This document shows, one piece after another, positions 23,051-38,000 of a stretch of 64,000 nucleotides of DNA. Position 1 is the stretch's first letter. Each line of letters begins with the position of its first letter. Origin of the DNA: Owenia fusiformis (lineage: Eukaryota; Annelida; Polychaeta; Sabellida; Oweniidae); assembly GCA_903813345.2 (NCBI GenBank), contig CAIIXF020000001.1, forward strand, positions 23,147,915 to 23,211,914, read 5' to 3'. Under the pieces are notes generated by a model that was not told the origin of the DNA, did no database searches, and worked only from the letters and a program-made list of their open reading frames with translations. The translations under genes were made by a program, and so were the position numbers.

Positions 23051-26000
23051 TCACCTTGCTATATGCTCTCGTATCTTCACAGGTTTGTTTCCTAAGATCT
23101 TGTCAAGCTCTGCCATTATGGCAGGTGTAAGTTTTGAAACATACTGAAATGACAATCGGAAGTATATTACATATAATCAAGCACAGGCCTTTAGTGACTT
23201 GTCGAAATTGTACTGAATTATTTAGTGAGTATAAAATACATGTCAAGGATGAGGTACCTTAAATAACTCTCTGGATCATAAATGGAGGTCTGCGTCCAGT
23301 ATCTCATTTTGTACCAGACGAAAATACTGGACGCATTTCTACCCCCTGAAATTGTTTCTACCAGAAAAATATGTAAAGAAATCAAACATGTCATCGAAAA
23401 GGAAGTCATTTAAATTTAAAAAATAGACTTCAGTGAGATTTCAAAGCAATAAACATGTAGCAAAGCCCTGTATTAATCAATGTCATTTTACAATATCTGA
23501 AAGATTTGTTGATAAAAAAAAAGATGTACCTGAATTGACTGCATATTTTCGTAGAGCTGGTCCACATTAGAAGCTCCTAGCAGAACACAGTGGACATTGT
23601 CATTCCTCAGACACCAAGCTAAAGATATTTAAACATAGGATATATTAAATCAAATATTATATTTAAATCACCCCCCTGGCCTGTATCTCTCTTGCCCCCT
23701 TTCTCAAACAAATGATGTTGACCAACAGTGCATGTTCTAATTTTTGAAATGGTGTTACAGGTAATACAAGAATCTATATTGTTATGTACGATATTTATGT
23801 TGCCCTTTGTGCTTTCTGTAAGGAGGATTAAATCCAATTTTATTTGAGTTATACATGTAAGGGACTGTAAAACAGTCATGCTTTCATTTTGCTAAATGTG
23901 GATAAAAATATTTTCGATAATATGTCATAACACAAATGGGCAGATATATAAGGGTTATGTACTGAGAGGTTTTTGATACAGGGTTTATCCCAAGGGAAAT
24001 ATCAAATATCTCCCGAGGGACTGCAGTGAGCACATATGTATTTATGGAACTATTGTACATTTAAAAGGGACTAGGTCAACAGAAAGATGGCAGCACAGTG
24101 GGCTGTCTTGCAGAGTACTGCTGCCATCTTTCTTTGACCTTTGTGTCTATATTTACAACCACTGTGTCTATCAGTACTCATATGTGAATTCAATGACACC
24201 CTGGGGGTTTTACTGTATACATGCTGTATACAAACTATGGTGGGGGTCCTAGGCTGAACCCTCAGATATCAGAGTATGTTCCCATACCAATCTGTCAAAT
24301 GTTTTACCAACCAAATTGTATTAAATCACACCCTAATGCCATACCAAATGTCCACCTCCCAGGAAAATATTTATATTCATAAGTCATATTTTATTGCCAT
24401 ACCGGATGTTAAAAAATTTACCCCTCATGGCCGAGGATCCTGTCAATTTTTAAGTGAACCCCCAAGGAGTGGTACGTGTACTTACCAATAGCAAGTTGTG
24501 ATAATGAGCAGCCAATTTTATCTGCTATTACAGCTACTTCACGTAGCTGTGCCTGTTGTCGCCTTCCCTCCTCACTGAGTATCTTATCCTTAAGCCAGTT
24601 ATATCCCTGTGTGGACAACTAAAGTATAATATCTGGGGGTGAGAAACAATGAACAGAACAGCCAGCCAGGCACAGCCAATACATACAATGTACAATACAG
24701 CAAATATGTACAGCAAAACTTCAAAGTTGAACACCTGTTTCGGATAAAAAAAAAGGTTTTACAAGGAATAACATTTTACATGCTCTACAAAAACAAGGGG
24801 TCGTCTAAAAGTCACACTAAATTGTATCTTTTATCCACTTTTCTAAATGCTAAACAAGAAACTTTAATGAACATCTTTATGTCTCTGGCGAAACAAACCA
24901 CCTTCCAAACCCTTGTTTATGAAACATTCTTTTGGAAGTTTAATTTCAAAAAAGGTACACTAAATTTTTAGTTTTTTTAAATGGTGTTTAGTCACCATAT
25001 TACCAATAATACAGCAACCATAGAAAGACAAACAGGTGTTCAACTTTTCAGCTTCATACTGACAATCCTATATTATATATATACTTTGCATGGTCACATG
25101 ACACATCCACTTTTAACATCCGAGGGCCCCACATACAACATTTGTGCTTGATACATACAGCATCTCATTTTGATTGAACCACAATTTGCAAATTTTTCTC
25201 TCATGCACTCAAGGGAATTTAGCAGATGCATCATGGGTTTGATCAAGATAAAACTGAAATCCATTACATAATTGATTTAAGTCTGAGAGTTTAGAGATGA
25301 TTATTTTGATCGAGCCTTTGGAAACGAGAGAAAACGCCACAGTTGTGGTTTAAGGGCCCCTTATACACACAACAATGTAGAAGGTATTGCACAGTTGGAA
25401 AAGGCACAGTAGGGCACTACATATAAAGTCACATGTACATGTATGCACAATATGCAATCGGGATATAACGGGTGAACCATTATAGAAGTGAAGGAGAGAG
25501 GATCTAACCTCTATACTCAACCGGAATAATTGAAAAAACAAGATGGCGATTTTCTCCCATTGGCCCAATTATTGCATAATATTTCAATTTTTTTTCGTTC
25601 CATTAAAGTTTGAAAAATTACTAAATGATATTAGATCTCTCAAGTTTTAATGTTAAAACTGCGTCAATCAAAGTGACCTATGACATATACATGTAACTCA
25701 TTAAAGTTAGTGTTTTCCTCAAATTTTGCCCTTGGTGGTTTTTCAATTAAGGGCATATAAGAACAACAATTGTATTTGTACATTAAAAGTCAACATTGTG
25801 ATGCTATATTGATCCTACAAGCTGGAAAGCTGGATTTGGTATAATTTTCATCCATGGAACCAATCAGACAATTGCTTTTATTTATATTTCTAAATAATAG
25901 ATATTAGGAATTAAAAGTGGAGCCAAAGACTGGAGTTGAGAGTAGCTTGTAAATTGTCATACTTATTTCTGATAACATGGATTTTAATTTTAATGCATTT

Positions 26001-29000
26001 GAAAATTTCTACATCTTAAATCATATCCATATATGATTAGATATCTCGATTCTTTTTTCAAATACCAAAATTAAGATTGCACTGGCAAACGATGTCATGG
26101 AATTTGAAAATATTGCATTTTACATTAGTCTCTGGTCTTTGCTGCCACTTTAAATTACAGCTCCATGGAGGAAACAGCTCCATTGAGGAAATAACCTTAG
26201 ATAAAATGTCCTCAATGGATCACATTTATATCTTATCTAATTACAAGTACCACAGAACACAAGAATGATCCTGTGAGTGCAAAAAGCGAGGTTTCATAGC
26301 TGGCGTTAATTGCATCAGAGTATTAATAATTGACACAAGGGAAAATTCAGACACAGTTACCATACATGGTCAACAGCCGCAATAACCATATATGGCCAAC
26401 AGCCGTGCAATGTCAAATAATTCCAATAAAGGTGAATGTATGAATGAGGCATACATGTAGCTCCAAGATGGAAAGACTTATAATGGCCATAAATTAAGAA
26501 TCTAATAGGAAAACCATCCAAGGAATAAAACATTCATTAAAGTGCTACAAATGTAAGTCAGATACTGCAAACACAATTAGTAGCTCATATCTCATATTCT
26601 CTTGATCTTTACATCAAACACAGTTTTTCATGCATCGATCTATCAATGTATCTAATCTATCAAAATGAATATCAGATGTTGAGAAAAATCAATGACTTAC
26701 GCCCCTAAATCATCATTTTGTTAATAAAACACTTCAGATTGATGATCATACGTTGCTTATTTCCTGTTTTTTACTTTATCAATGTACAGCACATGTCAGA
26801 ATCTATGTAATTAATATCGAAAAGGAACGAACTGTTCCATAAATCAACAATGAGGATTTATTTTCCAATATTATTTTACCAAATTGATTTCTCATTTAGA
26901 TTGTTTTCGGCATTATTTTTTAACCAAAATTTCATATTCCAATCAGTCTGGTTGAACAGGTATAATGTCTGTAAGATCGAAAAATGTGTTTAATGTTAGG
27001 TTTAGAAAGATATGATCGACTAATTTAGGGAGTGCTACATATAGAGGTTATTTACTCAGAGGGATAGAATATGAGTTTTATACGAAGTGCTTGGTATGAT
27101 AAAACCCATATTTAATTCCCAAACGGGAGATACATGTTTTATACCATGATATTGGCACCATTATACTACAATAAAATTGTAAGAAAATGAAAAATGTTGA
27201 AAAATGTAACTTTTTGAGAAATGAAATTTTTGAAAAAATAAAATTTAAAAAATGACATTTTTGAAAAATGATTTAAATTTTTGAAAAATGGAACTTTTTG
27301 GAACAATTTTGTCAATTATATTTCTTTAATGTAATGAAGTACTGTAGTGTCATGGTATAAATATGTTTATCTGGCACAGTCCTTTTATCATATAAAATGT
27401 AAAGCTTTGTTATATCCAGATATATGATGCTAGTAAATATACATAATGCTAGACAGTGCAGGTGCATAATTCAAACAAGACACAGCAGTATGTTAATTAT
27501 AAAGGATACAAAAGATTTAGCAAAATACAAACAATTAAATCAGGGAATACATATTATTATTATTATTAAACAAGATATTTGAAAAATTAATTCCAAAAAG
27601 TTGTTCTGAACTATCATCTTAATGATGGGTCAACTAAGCAAGTGCTCTCGAAAGAATATCAATAAGTTCACCTTTTCCTTCCACTACAAAAACACCAAAA
27701 AGAGTAAATTACAAACACGGGATAAAATGTTAGAATGTCCAATTAAAACATAGCTGTTACTAACACCATAAAAGGTGAGTAATGTGAGTACAGGGTGAGC
27801 TTTTTACCTTTAGAGCTGCTCTTGAATATATAGGAACACCATCATCATATTTGCCAGTCAGGATGCCACATGCCAGTGGAGACCAAGTCATACAACCAAT
27901 ACCTGGAATAAGTTTGATTGTTGTAGGGCAACATGGAAATTCAATTAAAAAAATGAAAAGGAAAGGAAGGCATATTTTTAATTTCTTCACAAAGTTTAGG
28001 CCAGAGTAAATTAATAGGGAGTTTAAGCTTGCAATGTTTTTCACAACCTATACGTGAACGTAATATATTTAAGCGATGCATTTGTATGGGCGATTGTTCA
28101 TATGTATAGGTTCAGGTTGCCGTTTCAATTTTATATGCACATTTAAACTCTGTATTGTTAAGATTTTACATATATATGTTTGTTTGTTTAAGATAAGTCT
28201 CTGTTCTGTTTTGATTCAATCCTGCAGTATATAGAATTTCTGTAGCTAAAACAGGGTAATGAATCAAAAATATAGATAAAAAATACCCCTACCCATTTTA
28301 TTGTAAAGTTCTGGCATATTGACCTCAATTTTGTCTCTCTGATAAAGATGGTACTCGGCCTGCTCTGCGATCGGAGGTATCAGGTTGAATTGCCGTGCTA
28401 CAGAATATGCCTCCTGCGAAAGTATAAACGAGGATGTACTATGTTGTTGAATAGTTTAGTATTAGTTATTATTGTATATTGTACACTATACTGACTGATA
28501 TGTCATTGTGATGACAACAAAGATTCAATTAAAGATATACATGTATATATTATGATTAAATCAAATTATGAGGATGTTTTTCTCAATAGATGGAGTTAAG
28601 AGATGATGTCCAAACATCAGCAGCGTGGACTAACTTAATTTTATTAGTAAAGGGAGATATGGAGTTAGTAAAAATTACATGTTGATTTTTTGTAGGAGAC
28701 AAATCAACATTTTCAAATTTTGTTACTATATAGGGAGTTTTTTTAAACAATAACTAACCAGATTTTTTATTGTGCTAAAGGTGAATTAAGGTAATTAATA
28801 TTTAGTGATATGGTCGGATTTGAGATTCAATAACATTTTAGATTGATTTCCTTCCTTCATAAAAAAATGTACAGAAAGTGAATAAAACTCATAGATACAA
28901 ACAATGCATATATAGGACTAGTACCCCTTCCCCATGTAATTTTTTATTGAGGTATTCAATAATATTGACCCCATCCCTAAATTCTCACCATTATCTCCAT

Positions 29001-32000
29001 ATTGCTCCATCTGGAGGTGCCCCAATACATTGCCCAGCCCTGATTGACTACATGAGTAAATGCACGCACAATCTCCTCCATTGGGGTGTGTGGGTCAGGC
29101 TTGTTAGCAAATACAAGATCAACATATTCCATTTGGAGTCTTTCTAAGGAGCCTTTCAAACCTGAAATTAGATTCACACATGACAAGGGGTTCTTTAACA
29201 TTTTCTGACCAATCGTTCACATTATAGCCATTCTATATACTGATGAATTCAGTCCTAGCTGTGCTTTATTCTTAAATAGGGAATTTAGATAACTAATTTG
29301 TACCCATCAAAAGTGAAAATAAAAAACATAGAGAATACATTTAAAATTAAGTTGTAATAAGTTGCCAATAAATACCCCTCCTCAAGACAACATAGTGCAA
29401 AAATTTGGTTAAAAATAAATATTCTCAGACTGGGACTCTATTTATATAAACTAACTGAATAAAACGCTTTCAATCCTCTTATTTCAACAAACTTAAGTTA
29501 ATATTGTAATATTTTACCTTCAATAATATGCTTTCTGGACAATCCTTTTTCCGTCTCTGCTCTGAAGGAAAAAGACAAAAATAAGGATAAAAAATCCTGA
29601 AAAAGATTATCTTGATGTATGTATAATTTACACATTAAATCCATTAAATTTGAGATGTTTCAAATATCAAAAGCAACAACAATGAAAAATTCCAAATATT
29701 CCAAATCTGACCAACTGACACCTTTGTATACAAAATGCCACTCCATACACGTAATTCAAACAACAATTTCATTTCAGCTAATTAATGATTTTCAAATTAT
29801 AAGGAATTATTTGAAATCATTTTTAAAACTAAATAGAGCAATGCAAAGGTAAATGCAGGCTTATTTTAAAATTAGGGTGAGTGGAGGGGGAGGTGTGGTT
29901 CATATGGGCTTTGAAATTAATGAATTGACTTACTTTCCTCCCCAGTAAATCTTTGTACATATGATGTAACTGGATCTCCTGGAAAATATAACATCTCAAA
30001 TATATTATAATATGATATAACTAATTGGGACTCCTTATTCTCAAGATTTCAAATTTATTATCATATCATCAGGAACTTGGAAGTTTTAATAGGTAGTTAT
30101 AACAACTCAATCATTTCCTCTGTGAGATTTATCTCCAAGATAAGATTATAAAGTGGTCGTTCTATTTCTCCAAGAAAATGTAGTATAATCAAATTGAGTA
30201 AATCTTTTTCTGGGACCTCAAATCAATAAATATGTTCATGTAGTACAGGCCTGATTATAGGACAATAAATTCTTTCAGCTTCTTAACCAATCATTGTATA
30301 AGGTTAATTAAAAATAAAATGAAATAAAACACCAAGCTCTGTAGAACAAACATACATGTACATACCTCCATGCTTTTTTCTTGAATATCTTCCCCAGCAC
30401 TATTTCTGCCCTGAAAGTGCAAAGAATCTAATGTTATTACATGTCCACTGCACAAAACAACATACATGTTCAACCAGAAAAGGCTAGGCAAGGTAAACAG
30501 ACTGTATCATTCCTACAACAGAGGAATTCTTCTAAATAAGGAATGACCAGAATGTAAGAAACAGTGTGTGAGAGTTAGAGGTTTTATTTACTGACACTTC
30601 AGCTTCGATGAGGTTTTTTATTGATCTAGTGGTTCAGTTATCAAAGGGCATCCCTGGAGGGTGCTACATCAAAAGGGTTAGCTTAACTCTCGGCAGATAT
30701 TGCCGATTAGCAATACGATGGCATTAGTTACAAATTGTCCACACATACGATTCCTCCAAGCCAAATAAATCTCCCACTGGAATTACTTCACACAATCACT
30801 CTCCATTTTTTCTTATTCTCTTGCACATGAATGATCAATTCAGGAATCTGATGATTGCGGATTTGCTGTATCTAATCATCTAATACCAAAGTTCTTGATT
30901 CTGAACTTTGGGACTGAAAGTGTCTGACTGATTGTTTTACTTCACTTAGATTCAATTTCTTCCTGAGTTTTTTTAATCTCTTTTTATTACCGCACAATCT
31001 GAATCACGTACAATTTAGTTTCATTTACAGCCCATTTTGACCCAGATTTTGACCATATTAAAAAAATTGTTAGACCATTTTAAAATAGGCCACTCCATAA
31101 TGACAGTTCATTTTTATATCCCACCACTGCAATCAAATGAAGCGACTATTTCATTGTGTTATATTTCCAATATCTTTTCTTCAGTGAAAATCAATATAGC
31201 TCTGAGACCACTAATCTGCTATATTCAAAAGGCATTACATGACACAGTGTCTTAATTCAGGCACGTAATTATGATTTTTATGTTGCTCAAAGCAAAGAAA
31301 TAACAGAAGAAGTAATAAAAAAATAATAAAATGTTTTTAATTACAGTATTGCAGTGTGTTTGTTTGTCATTGCGTATGAGCATAACATGAAAAGATATTA
31401 AATAGGTGGCCTGCAAGAACTATGCCTTCTTTTTCATACACTTTAGTGTAATATTTTAGTCTAAATATAAAATTCATATGAGGGACTGAATATGGTTTAT
31501 ATCTTGAGTATAATATGCTAGTTACCAGATTTATTCACAAAGAATTCATATATCATGGAGTAAATCATTTTAATCTTCTCACTATTTGAGGTTATATAAA
31601 ATTGATATTTTTGTGGTAAAGACTGCATTTGTGGTGGCCTTGAACAACACATAACAGAATATCATTTATAATAGCAGATTCATACGATCACTTATCGTGT
31701 ATCTCAAGGCACACCAAATCACTTTGTAAAGATCCTAGTACTTTGTACTTTAACATATAGCTTAATGGAAAATAATAACTTCTCCAAGAGATTATGTTTC
31801 CTATTTGATGATAATTTACGATAATTGATTTGGAGAAATACATGAATTATATAAGTCCCAAGAGAGACATTAGGCCTAATGATTCCATTTCTACAATACA
31901 TGATATACACGATTTAACACAATGTTCTGATGCAAACTACAGAAGTATCCTATGAAATATTTACCAGTGAAAATAATAGAACTGGTTGAGAGCCTTTCAT

Positions 32001-35000
32001 GTTCGCGAAGGAAGGTTTCTTTCTAACCTCCATAATAAAATGCAAAGATATATTGAAGTAATTGTCCAGAGTTTAAATGCAAGAATAGTGTGAACAGATA
32101 TGTAACATTAACATACCAAATGCAAAAATAGTGTGAACAGATATGTAACATTAACATACCAATGTTGAGAAATATTACACATATTTTTATCCTGACACAC
32201 ATTTGTGTAATTAAGAAAGTGAAGATTCTGCCCATTTTTCCTAAAATCTTATCAAACTTTCTTTATTAAGACTATCCAGTTTGTTACTGAAACGGATCCA
32301 TGGTTTAATTGAGGTAATATTTTATTATGAAGAGATGACCCTGAGTGCAAGTCTTAGTAAGCAGATGAAACACAGGCCCATAGCCAGCTTTTGACAAGGG
32401 ATTCACTTTTCAAAAAAATTCCAAGGGGGTTCACATTTGCCAAATTTGAAATGGTGACAAACTATATGATTTTGGAAGAATTTTTGGTCAAAGCGCTTCA
32501 CTCAAACCCAGCTCCCAACCCCCCTGCCTTGAAGCTCTCAAGTTTCAAATAAGTGAAAGCAAATGAATTCTTGATCATATAAAAATATGTTTATTTTACT
32601 TACTTTCCAGCTGCATAGACCTCTGCAGTATCGAACACATTGATTCCACTTTCGTAGGCCAACGTCACAAGCTCCTCCGCTGTCTGAAAGGTTTAATTCG
32701 ATTCGATTCGTTTCGATTTGTTATGTAATATGTTACAAGGTTGTGTCAATAAATAAATATAAAATAAATATAAATTATGAAACAATGAACAGATATTATA
32801 TATTTGATGACACAACGCATTGTTGGTTTGAAGTATTACATTTTCTAAAAATAGTTCTAAGTTGCTACAGTTATAAGTTATCCTTATAATTGTTTTGGAC
32901 AAACAACACAATATAACTGACTATCCTTCAGTTGATAGCAAACTCCAGGACTGTCAAAGTGGAGAGATGTACTGCTTATCTAACAAGATTGAATTGTAAG
33001 ACTGACCACTATAAATAAATAAATAAATAAATAAACTAACTAAACTACATGTATATAACTTACATCATCCGTAATTTGAGCACCAAATGTCACCCATGTC
33101 CCTGAAATATTGAAAAAAAATCCATTACAAACATTTATAGGTATCAAATAATAAATATAATTAATTTTTATCACAGTGAATAAATAAATTGGTTGGATCT
33201 TTGAATTCTTATTGGTCATTCGTCCATGCTATCTATCTCAAGTGGTCATTTATTTCTCATCTCATATTATAAACGCGTAAAAATGTCAAAACAGTACATT
33301 ATTTTGAATTAAGGTTTCTCTGTTGCCATAAAGATATGATAAAACATATTAACAAAGCAATGAATCCAAATTAAGCTTCAGACCTTTATTAGACTTTTAT
33401 CCCAACTTGCCAAAACAATACAGTAAAGGGAGTATAGTTTAACTTTTAATTGGCTTTGATTAATTAAATAATGCTAACGTTTATTTCCAGCGGAATTTCC
33501 ACAGGGAAATGTGTTATTTTGAATCGAAATGTTGAAATTGATAAGGCATTCAGCTGTGAAATAAGAACATGGAATCTTGGGCAAGAATCATACAATCTGA
33601 AAGTGCACCGAAGAGTCATCAATAATTCACGCTTAGTTGAATCATCACCAATGATGACTTTTAATGATTAAGTATAAAAGTTGGAATCGACATGATATAT
33701 TGGAATCCATATGAAATATTGCAAAGGAAGACATTGCCAGATGATATATGAAATGTTTGATTTATTTAAAAATATATGATCATCAGTGACTACTTGATAC
33801 ACTTTTGACAAACAATTTTTTCTGTCACATGGACTTTTTATGATTTTATTCCCCAAAGGAGATACTCATTACATTAAATATGTTAAAATTGATGACAACC
33901 TTATTTGGTAAATTACTGTAAAAGTGTGCATTCGTTATATACCAAATATCGGTGTTTGAGCATTTAAATAATGGCAGATGGGAGGTTTATTGCATGTAGT
34001 TACACTATACAATTATCTCTAATAAATGGTTGAAGTTCTATCACTACCAAAACATAACCAACCACCTACAGTGATGTATTAAACAGAATTACGAATAATT
34101 TTGAGGATGCCTTGTGATGAAGAAACGCATCCATCTTCATTCACTCAGTTACCATTGGTTGCAGTGAAGACTAATCGTGCGAAGATAAAAAGTACCAGGA
34201 TAAAGCTATAATTTGTGTTAAAGACTTGCATAAATGTCACAATCCTTTTACTTCTAAAGTATTCCTACTAAAATATACTACCCTATGGGCCAAAGGCTAT
34301 TAGTAATTTCCATTCTCTGACTAGAAATTGTTAAAAACATGATGACCCTAAAGTAGTTATGATGAAGGTATGAAATAAACCCAAACTAGTTACAAAGGTA
34401 GACAAAATGTCACCACCTGCCATTTGTTACATTTGTTAGACGCTGAAAATCAACTGCCTACAGCAACCACGGAACACTGAACATCAACCATTGAACAACA
34501 AGTGCCGAACATAGTCCACATAAAAAGTTCGAGACTATTTACAATATGTCACCACTCACACCCGGTGATCGTGAAAATGGGACGGAGGGGGGGAGCAGGC
34601 AATTTCCGCTAGAAAATTCAACAAATCTGGTAAAATTATTTTTTCAAGACAGAGTTTACGATTGAATTGCAAATTGAATAAGCGCACGGTATGATAAAAT
34701 ATGTTAGGTATTCTAGGATTATTTTTCAACCGACACTCTTTTAAGATATAAGATCTATTAAAAAAGGCGCAACGCAACCAACGTGCAAAAGTCTAAGTTT
34801 TTGCTATAAATCAAGCAACAATGGACTACACGACCTGTAATAAATACTTGTAAGTGATGTTATCATAACTAAATTAATGTCATTGCTGAATTTATAAAAT
34901 AAGTTTCCATACGTAAAATAAAAAATAATCGAAAATAATTAAAATGGGACGGAGGGGGGGAGGGGACGGAGGGGGGGAGTAATAATTCTATAAAGTGAAA

Positions 35001-38000
35001 CAACTTCACACGAATTCTTGTATTTGAAAAATGAACTCATTAACTTAGTAAGAAACTGGATGATATACCCCTGGAGACTGAAAAATGGGGACATTTGGAG
35101 TAAAAGGACTTAAAGTCGCGAAACATCTCTTATCATGTCTTATATACATATTGCTCCCCCCCTCCGTCCCCTCCCCCCTCCATCCCAAATTCATTATTTT
35201 CGATTATTTTTTATTTCACATATGGAAACTTATTTTATAAATTCAGCAATGACATTAATTTGGTTATGATAACATCACTTACAAGTATTTATTACAGGTC
35301 GTCTAGACCATTGTTTCTTGATTTATAGCAAAAACGTTGATTTGTGCCTGTTGATGGCCTTGCGCCTTTTTTAATAGATCTCATACCTTAGATGCGTATC
35401 GTTTCAGAAAAAATCCCAGAAAACCTAACATATTCTACCATACCGTGTGCCTATCCATTTAGCAATTCAATAGTAAACTTTTTCTTGAAAAAATAAATCT
35501 TCCAGATTTGTTGAATTTCCTAGCAGAAATTGCCTGCTCCCCCCCTCCGTCCCATATTCACGATCACCGGGTGTGCCACTGAGGACATAAAAACCGCAGT
35601 AATTGGAAATCTGGGGAAATCCAGAGATTACTTTGTATTGTGGAGTTCATGAAGTTGAAGATGCAAGATCAAATTTTTGTATTGTAATACATACCAAGGC
35701 CTATATTGGACACCCGTAACCCAGATTTGCCAAGATTTCTGAAAATACACAGATAAAACATATGAGGTTTTTATTTCAGATTATGCAAAAGCTAAACAAA
35801 TTGTACAATATAAATGATATTTAATATCTGTGAATGGTCACACATCTTGGTTAAAATATATTATACATCTAGTTATATAGGAAAGCTAGAAAAATGGCAG
35901 CTTCATGGAGAAGCAAATTCCCCCAAAGAAAGCTTGCTTCAACAAATCAATCTTAATTTAAACATTTTATGATAAGAATAACAAGACAAAAGTAGTGTCC
36001 CCCCTCTTAGCATTAATATTACAAATATGAAGAGGGAGGTCTTACGCCCATGAACCATTTCAAATGAGGGAGGATCTACAGTATGCCCATAATCCATTTC
36101 AAATGAGGGAGGACATATGCCCATAATGCACTTTCCTGTAAAATACAAATCAAATCTGGGGACTGCTGACATTTGGGTATATCATCGTTCAGACAGATGC
36201 GCAGACAAAAGAGATGGTTGAACAAACAAATGGACAGTTATATCCCTCTAGACCTCATTTTGTGGATCAACAAGCCCCAGAAACATGGATAAAAATTGAG
36301 TCTGGGTCCCATGCATGTTCCTGAGGCCTATGAGTGAAAGAGTAAAGTTACTGATAATATTTTTACCAGTTTACATACTATGGTACAAGTAGAGACAACA
36401 TGTTTGGTTACATAAGTCATGCACTGGATAACATGTAACAACATTAGGTGGACCCTGGGCATGTATTTTCAATAATCCATTTTGGCCACTTATGGATCCC
36501 AATTGGGTGGTCTTATCGGAAATATGATTCAAAACAGTAATCTGATTTGAAACTCCATTATCTAAGCATCTACTAATGCAATCAACTTGTTTGTCTTGTT
36601 TAAAGGCTCATACTTTACTAACCCATGATCTTATTTAAAGGGTCATACTTTTTATACACCATGTATCCCAATGTCAAACTCTAATAAAGTACACCAGGCT
36701 GCTAAGCTGTAACATTTCTTTCCCACGGAGGCCTATTTTGTGGGATAACAAACTGGACTTGTTAACGACTTTGCCTCTAAAGGTAAATACAGCTATGCAC
36801 CTCAAATAACACTTGTATCTGACTGCACCATAAACCTCATGAGTGAGCACCTCAAATGGCACCCCTCAAATAACACTTGTATCTGATTGCACCTTTAATT
36901 CTTCTCGTCAGTGAGCACCTCAAATAACACTTGTATCTGACTGCACCTTTAATGCTTCTCATCTGTGAGCACCTCAAATAACACTTGTATCTGGCTGCAC
37001 CTTTAATGCTTCTCATCAGTGAGCACCTCAAATAACACTTGTATCTGACTGCACCTTTAATTCTTCTCATCAGTGAGCACCTCAAATGGCACCCCTCAAA
37101 TAACACTTGTATCTGACTGCACCTTTAATTCTTCTCATCAGTGAGCACCTCAAATAATACTTTATCTGACTGCACCTTTAATGCTTCTCATCAGTGAGCA
37201 CCTCAAATAACACTTGTATCTGACTGTACCTTTAATTCTTCTCATCAGTGAGCACACACATGCCAAAAGAAGAAACACCAAAAAGGCATTAACATGACAA
37301 AATGTCACCACCTAGTTGCTCACAATATTATAAGTTCAATCTAAAGTCAGATTTGAATTTCTGAGAACTGAGAACTGAGATGATTTTTAAAAAAATCGGT
37401 CAATTTGAAGCAAGTTGAAAAAAGACCATTTTTGACCCTGAGAAGGTAATTAAAGGTGAAATCTCAAATCTAAAGTCAGATTTGATCTTCTGAGAACTTG
37501 TAGATGATTTTGAAAAACAATTGGTCAATTTGAAGCAAGTTGAAAAAAGACCTTTTTCACCTTTTTTTACCATAAAATGGTCACTGAAGGTCAAATTATA
37601 AAGTCAGATTTGAACTTCTGAAAACTTGTAGATGATTTTGAAAAACTGAAGTCAGTCTGAACAGTATTTGTTAAGTTATTGGAAGTTTTAAGATTTTGTT
37701 ACAGACACCAACCGCCACCCGCCATCACCCATCATCAACCGCCACCCGCCGATCGCCAACCGCTGTCACCAAAAAACGGAGACCATAACAATATGTCACC
37801 ACTTTTGATGGCGACATAACAAGAATTATGAAATGTAACAAAAACATCAAAGAGAACAACCAGTCAAAAGAAAAACAAATCCCCAATATCCCAAGCGATG
37901 TTCTTACAAACAAAGTACTGTATGTAGCTAACACATCACTTACTCATCATTCAGAGATCATTTTTTGTGATCCAAAACAACAGGTCCACGGAACATTTCT

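Noticed and set aside
22940-23053. TGA read as selenocysteine in Kv-beta
   Set aside because: The family has no selenoprotein members, the position lies outside the reductase fold, and I saw no SECIS-like element; the CTAG context fits readthrough better.
22875-23147. Plus-strand 90-codon frame over the Kv-beta 3' end
   Set aside because: Shadow of the minus-strand coding exon and its extension, where homology is clear.
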